64,000 nt of DNA from Sabethes cyaneus (Eukaryota > Arthropoda > Insecta > Diptera > Culicidae), in assembly GCF_943734655.1 (NCBI RefSeq), contig NC_071355.1, forward strand, positions 196,539,939 through 196,603,938, read 5' to 3'. A program made the translations under genes and the position numbers. The notes under the pieces are model-generated. The model did not search any database. It worked only from the letters and a program-made list of their open reading frames with translations, and was not told where the DNA came from. Below are positions 1 to 10,952 of the stretch, in pieces (within the stretch, counting starts at the first letter, position 1; every line of letters begins with the position of its first letter).

Positions 1-480
1 AAGTATTGAAATCAGTAACAAATGCAACTGGACTCTGACGACCTTCACCTTAATGGACTTGAAACCGTGACGCTGCTCACGGAAGACAAACGTGCCCTTG
101 CCGTGTTCGTGCGGAAGGTACTGCGGACGATATTTGGCGGATTACGAACTGAAAGCGGAGAGTGTCGGAGGCGAATGAATTACGAGCTACACGCACTGCC
201 TGCAGAGACTCCTATCATACAACTGGCGATAGTCGGTAGGCTACGGTGTCGTAAAGGACATGTCGTAAGGATGCCGGACGACAGTGCGACGTAAACAGCT
301 CTCTTCAACAACCCCACTAGCACCAAGAACAGGGGGGCTCAACGTTGAAGATGGCTCGATCAGATCGAAAGAGATTTATTACTGCTGAGACGACTGGGAA
401 ATTGACGACGAATGACCCAAGATCAAGTTGAATGGAGGCGGCTGCTTGAAGCAGCACGAGTCACCCCGGCTCCATGATTC
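1..480 (+). pseudogene. RTE-type LINE ORF2, C-terminal fragment (cut by window edge)
   Basis: The frame open at 22-294 matches the C-terminus of the RTE-type LINE that also lies at 5.6-8.7, 18.0, 33.2 and 45.3-47.2 kb. Shared motifs are LLTEDKRALAVF, VLRTIFGG, RRRMNYELH and GHVVRMPDDS. After a stop at about 293 the same protein continues with RGAQR, RWLDQIERDL and QVEWRRLLEAA to about 475. In this family the region follows the reverse transcriptase; its exact role is unknown. Stops and small indels make the copy dead. The sequence after 475 holds GAC/AAC triplets, possibly the degraded 3' tail. The family is seen directly by comparison within the window; the RTE clade label is my judgement. 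Confidence 0.8.
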
Positions 481-1506
481 TGACGACGACAACGACCATC
501 CAAGGTAACTTAAATTATCAACTGCCATTTGGCATATCAAAATGGTGTCCATTATCCAATTTCGACCAAATAGTCAAATGGTGTCAAACATCTAAAACCA
601 TCCCGCGTTCCAAAACATGAAATTAGATTTTTTTTAAATAAAGCTTTTTTTGTCACTGACAACAATGCATGGAAAGGATTTTTTTACGCGACTATATATT
701 TTTGGTTTTCCTTTAGCATCGGTGACGAATCTGATCGTTACCAGCCCTGATACTTTTGACACTGTCAGTCTCTCCCAGTCGAGGTTCGACTGACTTGGTA
801 CACCAGTGTCGTACCTCGAAGCTAACAGGCCCTCCAAATACATTCCTTTATTCCAAATACGAATCGTGTCTTACAGGCTGCCAAGACTTGCGAGTAGGAG
901 CCGGTTGCTGCACTTTATTTCTAAGAGGCGTTCGACGATGATCTAAGCAAACCTGTAGCTGCAGGTCTTTTCAGAGCCGGCAGGTCAACTCCATTAACTT
1001 TTGACTCAAGTGTAGGACATAGAATCCAACCGCCTAGGATAAATGACACGGTACTTGTGGTAGCCGTATATTACGCATCACCTGACTGATGCGCGAGATC
1101 ACCATGCCAGACTTCCAGTTCCCCTTTGTGGCTGCGTAGATTATGGCTTAGCGTAAAGGATGTCATGAGGATCGTAACTTTGTGCTCCGGTTGAATTACT
1201 TTTCTGAGCTGTACTCTGCAACCTGCGGAACGATGTACACGGACGAAGTAGTTTCAGGAACACTCAAATAGATATTCATCGAGTTCGGTAGAAGATCCAC
1301 ATATGGCGGAGACTTCACGAAGAATTCGCAAGGTTGCTGCATGTGATAAACTTCTTGGTTCGTAGGACTACAGGCCATTTTTTGTACGAATCCACCAGAT
1401 GTAGAAAATGCAGGCGCTGTCACGTTTTCTCCGGCGTGGACAAGGATTCTATGGTAGTCTTGTGATATGTCTCATCTACTCTGTTATCTTTTTTTCACAA
1501 ACTTAC
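481..1506. other. Intergenic, no recognisable feature
   Basis: I see no protein similarity, RNA gene or clear repeat. The short open frames here (634-843 minus, 756-941 plus, 1196-1423 minus) have no recognisable domain and look like chance. The interval ends at the left target-site duplication of the LINE that starts at 1517. Confidence 0.5.
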
Positions 1507-1516
1507 AAGCTTCGAT

Positions 1517-2581
1517 GCTCTGAGGATCAAAAGATCTATGAACCTCTTTGATGGTGATCTTACAGGTCATCTCAGTATTCTAAAGACTATTAGTATTAAT
1601 CCTCTGGTAATCAATAATGAAGACTGGATGGCGAAAAAATACAACTTTGACCGAATTTTTCGTGTATTTGAGCCTAGGCGTGATTCCTGGGAAGACGGTA
1701 GTCCCGATCTTCGCCAAGGGTCGACGGTTTTTTACACAGATGGTTCAAAAATGGACAACCAAGTGGGAGCAGGAGTAACTGGCCCAGGAATAGACATGTC
1801 AATTTCTATGGGTAGATGGCCAACTGTGTTCCAAGCTGAAATTCAAGCAATTCTAGAGTGTTCTACTGTGTGCTTGCGCAATAACTATAGACGTTCAAAT
1901 ATATGCATCATGTCCGATAGTCAAGCAGCTCTAAATGCTTTAAAGTCGGCGACATGCACATCAAAACACGTCTGGGAATGTATTCAATCACTCCAAAAAT
2001 TATCTTGCCGTAACCAAGTCAACTTATATTGGGTCCCAGATCACTGTGGAATTGATGAAAATGAAAGGGCTGATGCGCTTGCAAGATTCGGATCTTCTCA
2101 TCAATTTATGGGATCTAAGCCCTTTCGCGGCCTATCTGCTTCTGCTTTAAAAATGGAGCTGAAGGCATGGGAATGTAGGAAAGTGGAATCAAATTGGAAT
2201 AACACCTCCAAACTCTCTCCAAACATTTCTATGACTCGCAAAATACTGGAGCTTTCAAAGAAAGATCTAAGCATCTATACTGGTCTAATAACAGGACATT
2301 GTCCGAGCCGCTATCATCTGAAGCAAATGGGAAAACTTCAAGATGATATATGTCGCTTCTGTGGCATAGAAAAGGAAGACTCGGAACACCTGTTATGCCG
2401 ATGTCCGGCAATTTTTAATAAAAGATTAAGGTTCTTCGACAGAGGGCCGTTAGAACCCTTTGATATTTGGAGAACAATTCCCAGTACGGTAGTGCACTTT
2501 ATCCGAAATGTATCACCGGACTGGACAAATGCTATTAGTCAAACAATGACAGTCGCTTCTAATAGTGGTGCGTCATCTTGA
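1517..2581 (+). CDS. LINE ORF2 C-terminal part: RNase H domain and CCHC-like knuckle
   Basis: This is one uninterrupted frame; the first ATG is at 1538 (347 residues), but the frame is open from the 5' truncation at 1517, so that ATG is not a native start. RNase H would remove the RNA strand during element replication. The catalytic set is intact, numbered from the 1538 ATG: D68 in YTDGS, E101 in AEIQA, D127 in SDSQA and D179 in ERADALA, with H169 in WVPDHCG. A downstream cysteine/histidine motif follows: C272-x2-C275-x8-H284-x2-C287. The block TGLITGHCPSRYHL is shared with the fragment at 63257-63670. The endonuclease and reverse transcriptase are missing, so the copy cannot move by itself. 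The clean frame suggests a fairly young insertion. Confidence 0.85.
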   Translation, partial: ALRIKRSMNLFDGDLTGHLSILKTISINPLVINNEDWMAKKYNFDRIFRVFEPRRDSWEDGSPDLRQGSTVFYTDGSKMDNQVGAGVTGPGIDMSISMGRWPTVFQAEIQAILECSTVCLRNNYRRSNICIMSDSQAALNALKSATCTSKHVWECIQSLQKLSCRNQVNLYWVPDHCGIDENERADALARFGSSHQFMGSKPFRGLSASALKMELKAWECRKVESNWNNTSKLSPNISMTRKILELSKKDLSIYTGLITGHCPSRYHLKQMGKLQDDICRFCGIEKEDSEHLLCRCPAIFNKRLRFFDRGPLEPFDIWRTIPSTVVHFIRNVSPDWTNAISQTMTVASNSGASS

Positions 2582-2666
2582 CAACATAGCTATAGTAAAA
2601 TGGGGGATATATCACAATAGATTAAACAAATGGTCGCAGTGATAAAAATACCCAACATGAAAAAAA
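1517..2666 (+). mobile_element. 5'-truncated RNase H-bearing LINE with 10-bp TSD
   Basis: The element lies between two exact copies of AAGCTTCGAT at 1507-1516 and 2667-2676. It starts inside coding sequence (5' truncation, typical of target-primed reverse transcription), runs through a stop at 2579-2581, and ends with an 85-base 3' UTR plus a short A run. Its 3' core (ATCACAATAGATTAAAC, then TGGTCGCAGTGATAA, then CCCAACA) recurs in the SINE at 57528-58003, the LINE fragment at 63156-63669 and the stub at 40643-40676. The RNase H domain places it in the I/R1/LOA group of LINEs; I cannot fix the clade without the reverse transcriptase, which is missing. Confidence 0.9.
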
Positions 2667-2676
2667 AAGCTTCGAT

Positions 2677-5555
2677 ACCTCGTCGTTAATATTTGAGCAG
2701 TACACAGGTTGACGGGCAAAGGAATGCACTGGCTCTACTCCGGAGTGCTGTTGAAGAACGCGCTTTCTGAGCAATGGCACAATGATCGTCGGAGAGGAGA
2801 CATCTAGCTACGATGGAAACACACTCCCGACGTTGGTAGAATTGTTGAATTCCAAGATCTGTTCTTCTTGGACGGCCAGCGGCTGGCAGCCTTCGTTGAC
2901 GAGCTACAGATTTGCATGTTCTTTGGTTTAATCTGGGTGGTATTGAACGATCGTGCAACGATCGTGTTGGTGCCGGTGCAAACACTGTGCTTCAGAAGGT
3001 TGGTTATTAAGCATTCCGGCACCTCGCAATATCAATAATGACTTCGTTTGGAGCTTAAAACGCTACCATTGCATGATGGTGCACCTGGACTTTAAGGTCG
3101 TAATGTTATCATTGTACCGAGGGGCAGAGTACATTCTGTTATCTAAATTATGACGTATCGAATACGAATACAGCAGTCGGTGCTTGTCAAAAATAATATT
3201 GTTTTCGGTATTTCGAGTAGGATATCTCAACATATCTCAACATCTCAACGTTGTAATTGAGGCTAACACTCATATGCATTCACTCAATGTTCACGACCCC
3301 TAAGCTAATAAGTTATTAAATTAATAAAACGAACAACGCGATATAATACTTGTGAACTAACATTCAACTCCTGTCGGAAAAGGACTGGTACAACATGCTT
3401 ACAGCTTAATTTTGGCTAACGACCTCAAACGGCCGGTTACTGCAGTAAACAACATGCACTTAGCAAGCGGTAAGACAGCGCACTTTTCAGTCGGTCGATG
3501 AAATCAGTCACTGTGATCGATAGATTCTCCTACCGCTCGCCGCTGTGGCAGTTTTCCATCAGCGAAGACAAGCAGTATTGGTAAGCGCTCGGCTGGCTGC
3601 TGGAAAGCGATTACCAGAACGCTTACATATATTTTCCTTATCGACAGGCTGGAATCAACGACCCAACCCGCCTCGGATCGGTAGGCTGGCACGATGATGA
3701 CGACGTCGTCAGGGTGTAACAAAATAATATGGCGGAACTGGGTCCGTTTGCTACTTTGCACAGTGGAGTCGCCGTTGCGCAAAACGGTACAACCGATGGG
3801 GGAAGGGTAGGTACTTCCTTCTGGGATAGCAAACAATCAACCATCTTGGCTGGGCTACCAGAGAAAGCCCTTCCCCTTTGATTCGGAGGTGTGCGCTTTG
3901 GAGCAGCAACCCCCCTGGAAAATGAAATAAAAATTTATTATTTCAAGTTTAATATGAATAATTTATAATAATGTGTGTTCACCTTGTTCCCGGGAGGGAT
4001 GAGAGGGAAATTGCACCATTATAATTCATAATCGCTTGTAACGCAAGGTTTTCATATTTTCATGTATATAATCATCATTATGCTTGTTATTGTTGTTATT
4101 ACTAGGTGGGTTACGCATTATATCCAGGCAGTCGACAGCAGGGCTGTATTTTTTTTTCTTCGTTCACTGTTGCTGCTGCCGTTGCGGTCGCAGTTGGGTA
4201 GAAGCTATAATGAAAAACGCCTCAGTCACTGGCCGCCATCGCTGATGGACGAATCAAAAAACGGCATCGGGATTTCTTATCAGCAACTGCAACCAGTAAC
4301 AACACGGCTCGATCGAGAGCCTATTATTATCTTAGCTGTGCACGACAGCTCAAAAACAATGGGACTGGCTGGTTCGCAACACCGTTGTCGTCGCCGTCGT
4401 TACCCATTTGGCCGGCAGGCAGTCATGCCGAACAAGAGCAGATGCCACCAATCGACGGTTGCCCCCACCTCGGTGCAGCCACATTGTGCAAGTGGATCAG
4501 GGAACACTTGATCCACGTTGTCCGCTATTCGTTCTTTTTTTTTTTGTTTACAACGACATGCTGGGAAAAATGTCGCTCTCAAGCAATGGGAAACGTTTTT
4601 ACGAGCCTAGATTGTTGGCTATCGATATCGAATGGCTAGAGGAGTGGAGATTTATGTTGCATATAAATATTTTTGCTGATCTATAGTTTAATGGCTCCGA
4701 TCCGAGTGCAAGATTAAATAGCTTGGTTGGACGAGCGAGGGATAAGTTTATGGGATCCACTTAACGGAAGGTCCTTAGACAAGTGTTTGAATAACATTTG
4801 CCGAAAAACGGGGTTGCTTGTAACAATTTGGGTGGAATTTAATTTGCGTAAAGAAAAATAACGTTCCACTGTAATTAAACACAGCATTACTTATACGTAC
4901 CGCAGAGAACCCTAATTTAGATGCAGTACTGTTAATATTCATCAGCACAACGTTCAAACTTCTGAAATATCAGTCTACCTTGCATTGAAAATCTGCTTGC
5001 TTTGATTAAACGTTCTTAATAATTAAATACAGCAAACATGAGATTCATGCACGAGGATATAGAATGCAATTGCAAAATTGCAAAAAACCATGAATGCTGA
5101 GAAAAGCGATTTTCTGTTTTGTTTGGAATTCGATGATAATGTAAGGCCCTGTTTAGCTGTGACGCATTGAGAAAATCGAGATCGTAAAAGTGATTCAAAT
5201 AAACCAAATGAAGCCATATATATTATTAAGACTTACTGGTATCTATTATTTGGTTATGTTGTTATATTTATTACTATTTTTTGCATGCAGTACGAGGTTT
5301 GTTAATAAAGTGTCGCGAATTTTGAATTTTCGCGGGCTACGTATGTTCGATTTTTATTCTTTTTATGGCGTTATGTTGTACTAATAACCCTCACTGATGT
5401 TGACAATTTCGTTCATTTTGAATGTACAGTCAGTTTTTGACAGTTATTGCTTGGACGTTCTCGTGTTCTTTCTGTTCCGATTTCAATGAAATAAAATGTG
5501 TGGTCTGCCCAATTTAGCTGTCATCAAGATTACATGAAAGCCCTTTAAGGGTAAT
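2677..5555. other. Intergenic, no recognisable feature
   Basis: Mixed-composition sequence. Parts at 2690-3030 and 3480-3900 are GC-richer and locally low in repeats, but frames there (for example 3504-3836 minus) have no recognisable motif. The 3940-5555 part is mostly AT-rich. No RNA gene or terminal inverted repeat was seen. Confidence 0.45.
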
Positions 5556-5922
5556 CTGTCCTCTACACAGTGAGTTTAACTGCTTCACTCACGCTCAATG
5601 AGCATGGTTGTATTGGACTTCAAATGGTGAGTTGGCAACCTGGAAGGACCGTCAAACACAGCTCTGGTCCTCACAAGCTCCCGCCTCACGAGTCATATAC
5701 CAAATGCGGCGTAGCCTGGGGAATGTTGTCAATCTGATAATGGCGATTTGTTGAGGTGCGACACGAATACTGGCGCGGTAACCAAAGCATGGCAGTAGAG
5801 GAAATGCTTCGTCAAACACGAGCGTCTGTTCACCAAGGGGGTGCGGCTCAAACAGTGTCTGTTCTTCATGTAGTGGGCGTCGACTATCATACTCGTCCTC
5901 GTGCCAGCGGGGACTCTAAACA

Positions 5923-7004
5923 GTGCTGCGCACGTTGGTCCTCCGGCTGGATAGGGGGTTAGGGGCAGGCCCAACAAGCCGCCCTGGAGAACGAAAAGTT
6001 ACCAACAACGAAGAAGAAAATAGGGATCGGAACAATCGGCGTCAACCTACGCGACGAAATAAGGACTTTGATTGGAAACTCGGGACATGGAATTGCAAAT
6101 CGCTCGGCTTCCCGGGTTGCAAAAGTATAATCTATGATGAACTACATCCCCGAAACTTCGAAGTCGTAGCACTGCAGGAACTTTGCTGGATAGAACAGAA
6201 GGCCTGGAAAAGCGGGCATCGAGCGGCTACTTTCTACCAGAGCTGTGGCACCACCAACGAGTTGGGAACCGGCTTTATAGTACTGGGAGAGATGTGCCAG
6301 CGTGTGATTGGTTGACAACCGATCAACGCAAGGATGTGCAAGTTGAGGATTAAGGGACATTTCTTCAATTACAGTATCATCAATGTGCATTGCCCTCACG
6401 AAGGGAGACCCGATGACGAGAAGGAGGCGTTCTACGCGCAGCTAGAGCAGGTGTATGATGCTGTCTGCGACGGGACGTGAAAATCGTCATCGGTGACATG
6501 AACGCGCAGGTACCGGTAATCGGGCCAAACAGCCTGCATGCCGCAACGACCGACAACGGCCAACGATGCGTAACTTTTGCAGCTTCCCGCGGTATGGTAG
6601 TCCGAAGTACCTTCTTTCCTCGCAAAGATATCCACCTGGCCACCTGGTGATCACCAGACCAACGTAATCCAACCAACCAACTAACGACCAACCAAATTGA
6701 CCATATTCTAATCGATGGTAAATTCTTCTCTGATGTTATAAACGTTCGCACCTACCGCAGTGCGAATATAGATTCGGACCATTTCCTAATTGCAGTCTGC
6801 ATGCGTTCAAAACTCTCGACGGTGTATAACACGTGTCGAAGTCGTACGCCGCGACCCAACATCGAGCAGCTACGAGACACCGGAGTTGCCCGGGAATACG
6901 CGCGGTAGCTGGATGCAGCGCAACTACCGGAAGAGCAACTTGGCGCAGCAACTCTTGAAGATGGTTGGAAAGGCATTAAGACCGCCATCGGTAGTACTGG
7001 TTTA
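5923..7004 (+). pseudogene. RTE-type LINE APE endonuclease region, frameshifted
   Basis: Across frames the order of motifs is that of an apurinic-like LINE endonuclease, which nicks target DNA to prime reverse transcription. LGTWNCKSL is near 6085. VVALQELCW (catalytic Glu) is near 6163. VIGDMNAQV (Asp/Asn) is near 6492. TNQIDHILIDGKFFSDV is near 6690, and SANIDSDHFLIAV (terminal Asp-His) is near 6760. A stop near 6313 and a frameshift near 6478 separate the pieces, and another stop sits near 6907. The 5923-6315 frame starts upstream of the domain, in what is probably leader sequence. Confidence 0.8.
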
Positions 7005-8656
7005 ATGAATCCGAACCGAAAAAATGATTGGAGCGAGAAGTTAAACCGTTCGCGCAAAGGCTTTGTGCCGCAGGCCGATATGTGTCGGGACTCAGACGGT
7101 AATCTTCTCACGAATGAACGTGAGGTGATCGAGAGGTGGAAGCAGTATTATGGCGAGCACCTTAACAGCGATGTAGCAGAACATGAAGGTGACGATATGG
7201 CAATAGATCTTGGAGCACGTGCAGAAGACGACAGAATACCAGCCCCCGACCTCCAGGAGGTAGCAGAAGAGATCAGTCGGCTGAAGAACAATAAAGCGGC
7301 TGGGGCTGATCAGCTACCCGGCGAGCTGCTGAAATACGGTGGTGACGCACTGGCTAGAGCGCTGCACTGGGTCATTGTCAAGATTTGGGAGGATGAGCTA
7401 CTACCGGAGGAGTGGACGGAAGGCATCGTGTGTCCGATCTACAAAAAGGGTGGCAAGTTGGATTGTTGTAATTACCGCGCAATCACACTGTTGAACGCCG
7501 CCTACAAGGTACTCTCCCAACTTTTATGTCGTCGATCACCATTTGCAAAGGAGTTCGTGGGGCAATATCAAGTGGGATTCATGGGTGCCCGTGCCACCAC
7601 AGATCAGATTTTCGCGCTTCGGCAAGTGTTGCAGAAATGTCGCGAATACAACGCGCCCACTCTATATTATCGACTTCAAATCGGCGTATGACACGATCGA
7701 TCGGGATCAGCTATGGCAGATTATGCACTACTACAGACTTCCGGATAAACTAACGCGATGGGCTTTCATGGTTGTTGTTCAACATCGCTTTGGAGGGTGT
7801 GATAAGAAGAGCGGGAATAGACACGAGTGGCACGATATTCACGAAGTCCGTCTAGCTTCTTGGATTCGCTGACGACGTTCAATATCATTACACATACTTT
7901 TGAGAGGATGGTGGAAACGTACATCGGACTGAAAGCTGAAGCCAAACGGATTAGACTTGTCATTAAAGTATCGAAAACAAAATACATGAAAGGAAAAGAT
8001 TCTAGAGAAGTGAATGCTGACCTCCCTCCCGGATTCATTTAGGCGGTGATGAAATCGAGGTGGTAGAAGTGGGCTCACTGGTTACCGCAGACAACAACAC
8101 CAGCAGAGAAATTATGGTTATGGTAGGAAATCGTGCCTACTTTGGACTCCGTAGAACGCTGCGATCGAACAAAATTCGGCACCGCACGAAGTTAACAGTC
8201 TACAAGACGCTGATTAGACCGGTTGTCCTTTACGGCCATGGGGCATGGACCATGCTCGTGGAGGACCAACGCGCCCTTAGTGTTTTCGAACGGAAGGTGT
8301 TGCGTGCTATCTACGACGAAGTGCAGATGGAAGATGGAACGTGGAGGAGGCGAACGAACCATGAATTGCATCAGCTGCTTAAGGAACCACTCATCGCTCA
8401 CATCGCAAAAATCGGTCACCTGCGATGAGCTGGGCACGTCGTGAGGATGTCGGACGACAGCTCGGTTAAAAAAGTTCTCAATAAAGACCCAACTGGAACA
8501 AGATGGCGGGGCGCACAGCGAGCAAGATGGATCGATCAAGTGAGAGGCTACCTGCGGACCCTGCTCAGACTACGTGGCTGGCGAATTGCGGCCATGGACC
8601 GAATGGAATGGAGACGACTTCTTCGTACTGCAGAGGAAACCACGGCCTGGAGTTGA
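7005..8656 (+). pseudogene. RTE-type LINE reverse transcriptase and C-terminus, broken
   Basis: A 228-residue open piece (7005-7691) holds the reverse transcriptase fingers: LKNNKAAGADQLPGELLKYG, EGIVCPIYKKG, NYRAITLLNAAYKV and QVGFMGARATTDQI. A frameshift leads to motif A, YIIDFKSAYDTIDRDQLW, near 7670-7715. The motif B segment (normally a GVRQGD-like block) is missing by deletion near 7795. Motif C follows as LLGFADDV, with GFADD at 7862-7876. The C-terminal part (8060-8656) has VVEVGSLVTADNNTSREI, RPVVLYGHGAWTML, RRTNHELHQLL and RWIDQVRGYLRTL. Lack of motif B makes it catalytically dead. Confidence 0.85.
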
Positions 8657-8779
8657 TTAAGAAGAAAAAGTATAGGGTTGAAAGTTTGCTCCAAGAAATA
8701 GCTCCTAGAGACTCCGTGAAACGACCCTGTAAAGCTGGTTAGTACAGTGTGGCCCTCCACCACCACCAAGTAGTTCGTA

Positions 8780-9716
8780 ACATAGTGTAAGACCAAGTCC
8801 AAGTTCAAGTTTAAACATTAGTTTAGCCCGTTCAGGTCCAGGTCCAGGTCCAGGTCTAGGTCCAGGTCCAGGTTCAGGTCCAGGTCCAGGTCCAGGTCCA
8901 GGTCCAGGTCCAGGTCCAGGTCCAGGTCCAGGTCCAGGTCCAGGTCCAGGTCCAGGTCCAGGTCCAGGTCCAGGTCCAGGTCCAGGTCCAGGTCCAGGTC
9001 CAGGTCCAGGTCCAGGTCCAGGTCCAGGTCCAGGTCCAGGTCCAGGTCCAGGTCCAGGTCCAGGTCCAGGTCCAGGTCCAGGTCCAGGTCCAGGTCCAGG
9101 TCCAGGTCCAGGTCCAGGTCCAGGTCCAGGTCCAGGTCCAGGTCCAGGTCCAGGTCCAGGTCCAGGTCCAGGTCCAGGTCCAGGTCCAGGTCCAGGTCCA
9201 GGTCCAGGTCCAGGTCCAGGTCCAGGTCCAGGTCCAGGTCCAGGTCCAGGTCCAGGTCCAGGTCCAGGTCCAGGTCCAGGTCCAGGTCCAGGTCCAGGTC
9301 CAGGTCCAGGTCCAGGTCCAGGTCCAGGTCCAGGTCCAGGTCCAGGTCCAGGTCCAGGTCCAGGTCCAGGTCCAGGTCCAGGTCCAGGTCCAGGTCCAGG
9401 TCCAGGTCCAGGTCCAGGTCCAGGTCCAGGTCCAGGTCCAGGTCCAGGTCCAGGTCCAGGTCCAGGTCCAGGTCCAGGTCCAGGTCCAGGTCCAGGTCCA
9501 GGTCCAGGTCCAGGTCCAGGTCCAGGTCCAGGTCCAGGTCCAGGTCCAGGTCCAGGTCCAGGTCCAGGTCCAGGTCCAGGTCCAGGTCCAGGTCCAGGTC
9601 CAGGTCCAGGTCCAGGTCCAGGTCCAGGTCCAGGTCCAGGTCCAGGTCCAGGTCCAGGTCCAGGTCCAGGTCCAGGTCCAGGTCCTGGTCCAGGTTCAGG
9701 TAAAGATCAAAGTTAA

Positions 9717-9755
<39 letters not shown>

Positions 9756-9913
9756 CAAAGTCAAGGTCCAGGTCCAGGTCCAGGTCCAGGTCCAGGTCCA
9801 GGTCCAGGTCCAGGTCCAGGTCCAGGTCCAGGTCCAGGTCCAGGTCCAGGTCCAGGTCCAGGTCCAGGTCCAGGTCCAGGTCCAGGTCCAGGTGCAGGTC
9901 CAGGTCCAGGTCC
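8780..9913 (+). repeat. (GGTCCA)n hexamer satellite, about 1.1 kb
   Basis: From about 8833 to 9684 the sequence is an almost perfect GGTCCA tandem (about 140 units). A variant stretch and a GGTCAA block (about 9700-9763) follow, then GGTCCA again to 9913. Degenerate units (CCAAGT, TCAAGT) from about 8780 mark an older edge. The period is 6, so no frame has a stop and none has an ATG; the plus frames would read Gly-Pro, Val-Gln or Ser-Arg. The near absence of substitutions over 850 bases suggests recent expansion. Array length in an assembly is often unreliable. Confidence 0.98.
9700..9766 (+). promoter_or_regulatory. (GGTCAA)n block: overlapping TCAAGGTCA motifs
   Basis: Within the hexamer array the unit changes to GGTCAA for about ten copies. 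Each junction spells TCAAGGTCA, the known extended half-site bound by monomeric nuclear receptors of the FTZ-F1 (NR5A) and ERR types. The match is seen directly; binding or function is pure inference, and the block may simply be a satellite variant. Confidence 0.2.
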
Positions 9914-10774
9914 GAAAATGGATTATTACTCCATAAATACGAAAATTGATTATTCTAATTATTTCATACTAAAACTTACGCTAAAGGTGTTATGCTACTT
10001 ATTCTAAATTGATTGTTATATGCTAATTAATACTAGTTACATGCAAAAGGTAAATTATAAAAAGATGATGTTGTTTCCTAACCTAAGCTAACACGAGCAA
10101 TTACAGTTCTTAAACCTACAGTACGGAAATAATACGGACATTAAGATAGAAGAAGACTAAACGTGAGTAGTTAACATGCACTTAACTATACGTATAATTG
10201 ATTATCATATATATTGTACTACATTGCTAAATGGATAGTGTAACTAATGTTATATTGTATTTTCACCCACAAGGGATTTTATAACCCCACCCCTCCTTCA
10301 TCAACACGAAATATACATCGGGTTACGAAACCGGAAACGATTCTTCTCTATCCGTCCAGTTGCTACTGCAACAACGCTACTAAATTCGGCATACATTACC
10401 TTTTTTTGCTGCGCTATCCCAAACAAAAACTCATAGGCTTTAATGTGTTATAACTATTTTCATTAAAATGTAAGTAATTTGCTTAATTTTATTCAATAAA
10501 CATCAAAACCACTGTTTTCCACTAGCACGTAATTAGGCTGAAAAAAAAACAGAAGCAACTGCTTACGCGTTTCCGCTCTTGATTGATTGATTTAGCATTA
10601 GACAAAAGGTAGGAGTCAAAACGACTACCTACTTGTTAAGCGTAGCTACCAATATCCCCCCCCCTCTCTTCACCTTTCCGCTCTTCCCCCTTCTTCACCA
10701 AAAAAATTTTCATTTCTTTCCCCTACCGTCCCTTCATCGATTGTAGAACCATCGTTTCAAAAAAATATTAATAT
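9914..10774. other. AT-rich intergenic, no feature
   Basis: AT-rich unique-looking sequence with short homopolymer and CT runs (for example 10655-10690). The frame at 10247-10453 has no recognisable motif. Confidence 0.5.
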
Positions 10775-10952
10775 ATAGGGTAGGCGCACCATTAGTGGTG
10801 GTAGTACCAGTAGTGGTGGAAACTTAAATTATTCCATTATTTTTGCAGATTTTGGTACAAGTTTGATACTTATCAAATAATACTGTTACTGGTAGTTCGA
10901 TACGTTTCCACCACTACTGGTACTACCACTACTACTGGTGCGTCTACCCTAT
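10775..10952. mobile_element. MITE with 49-bp terminal inverted repeats
   Basis: The left arm 10775-10823 and right arm 10904-10952 are inverted copies with three mismatches in 49 bases; they start ATAGGGTAGGCGCACC and end GGTGCGTCTACCCTAT. The middle 80 bases are AT-rich and non-coding. If the element proper begins with GGGTAG it is flanked by TA on both sides, as expected for a Tc1/mariner-type non-autonomous element; this assignment is inferred. Confidence 0.85.

Larger units (their letters stand above)
5560..8665 (+). mobile_element. Long degenerate RTE-type LINE copy
   Basis: This is the longest copy of the RTE-type family in the window. In order it holds a 5' leader (about 5560-6040, boundary uncertain), an APE-type endonuclease (about 6046-6800), a linker, the reverse transcriptase (about 7005-7876) and the C-terminal region (8060-8656). 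Several frameshifts, stops and at least one internal deletion break it. The 3' end is near 8665 (AAGAAGAAAAAG). I could not find a convincing TSD, so the outer limits are approximate. The tandem array at 8780 begins only about 100 bases downstream. Confidence 0.8.

Noticed and set aside
3504..3844. Overlapping minus frames in a GC-richer patch
   Set aside because: No motif or start context; probably chance in moderately GC-rich DNA.
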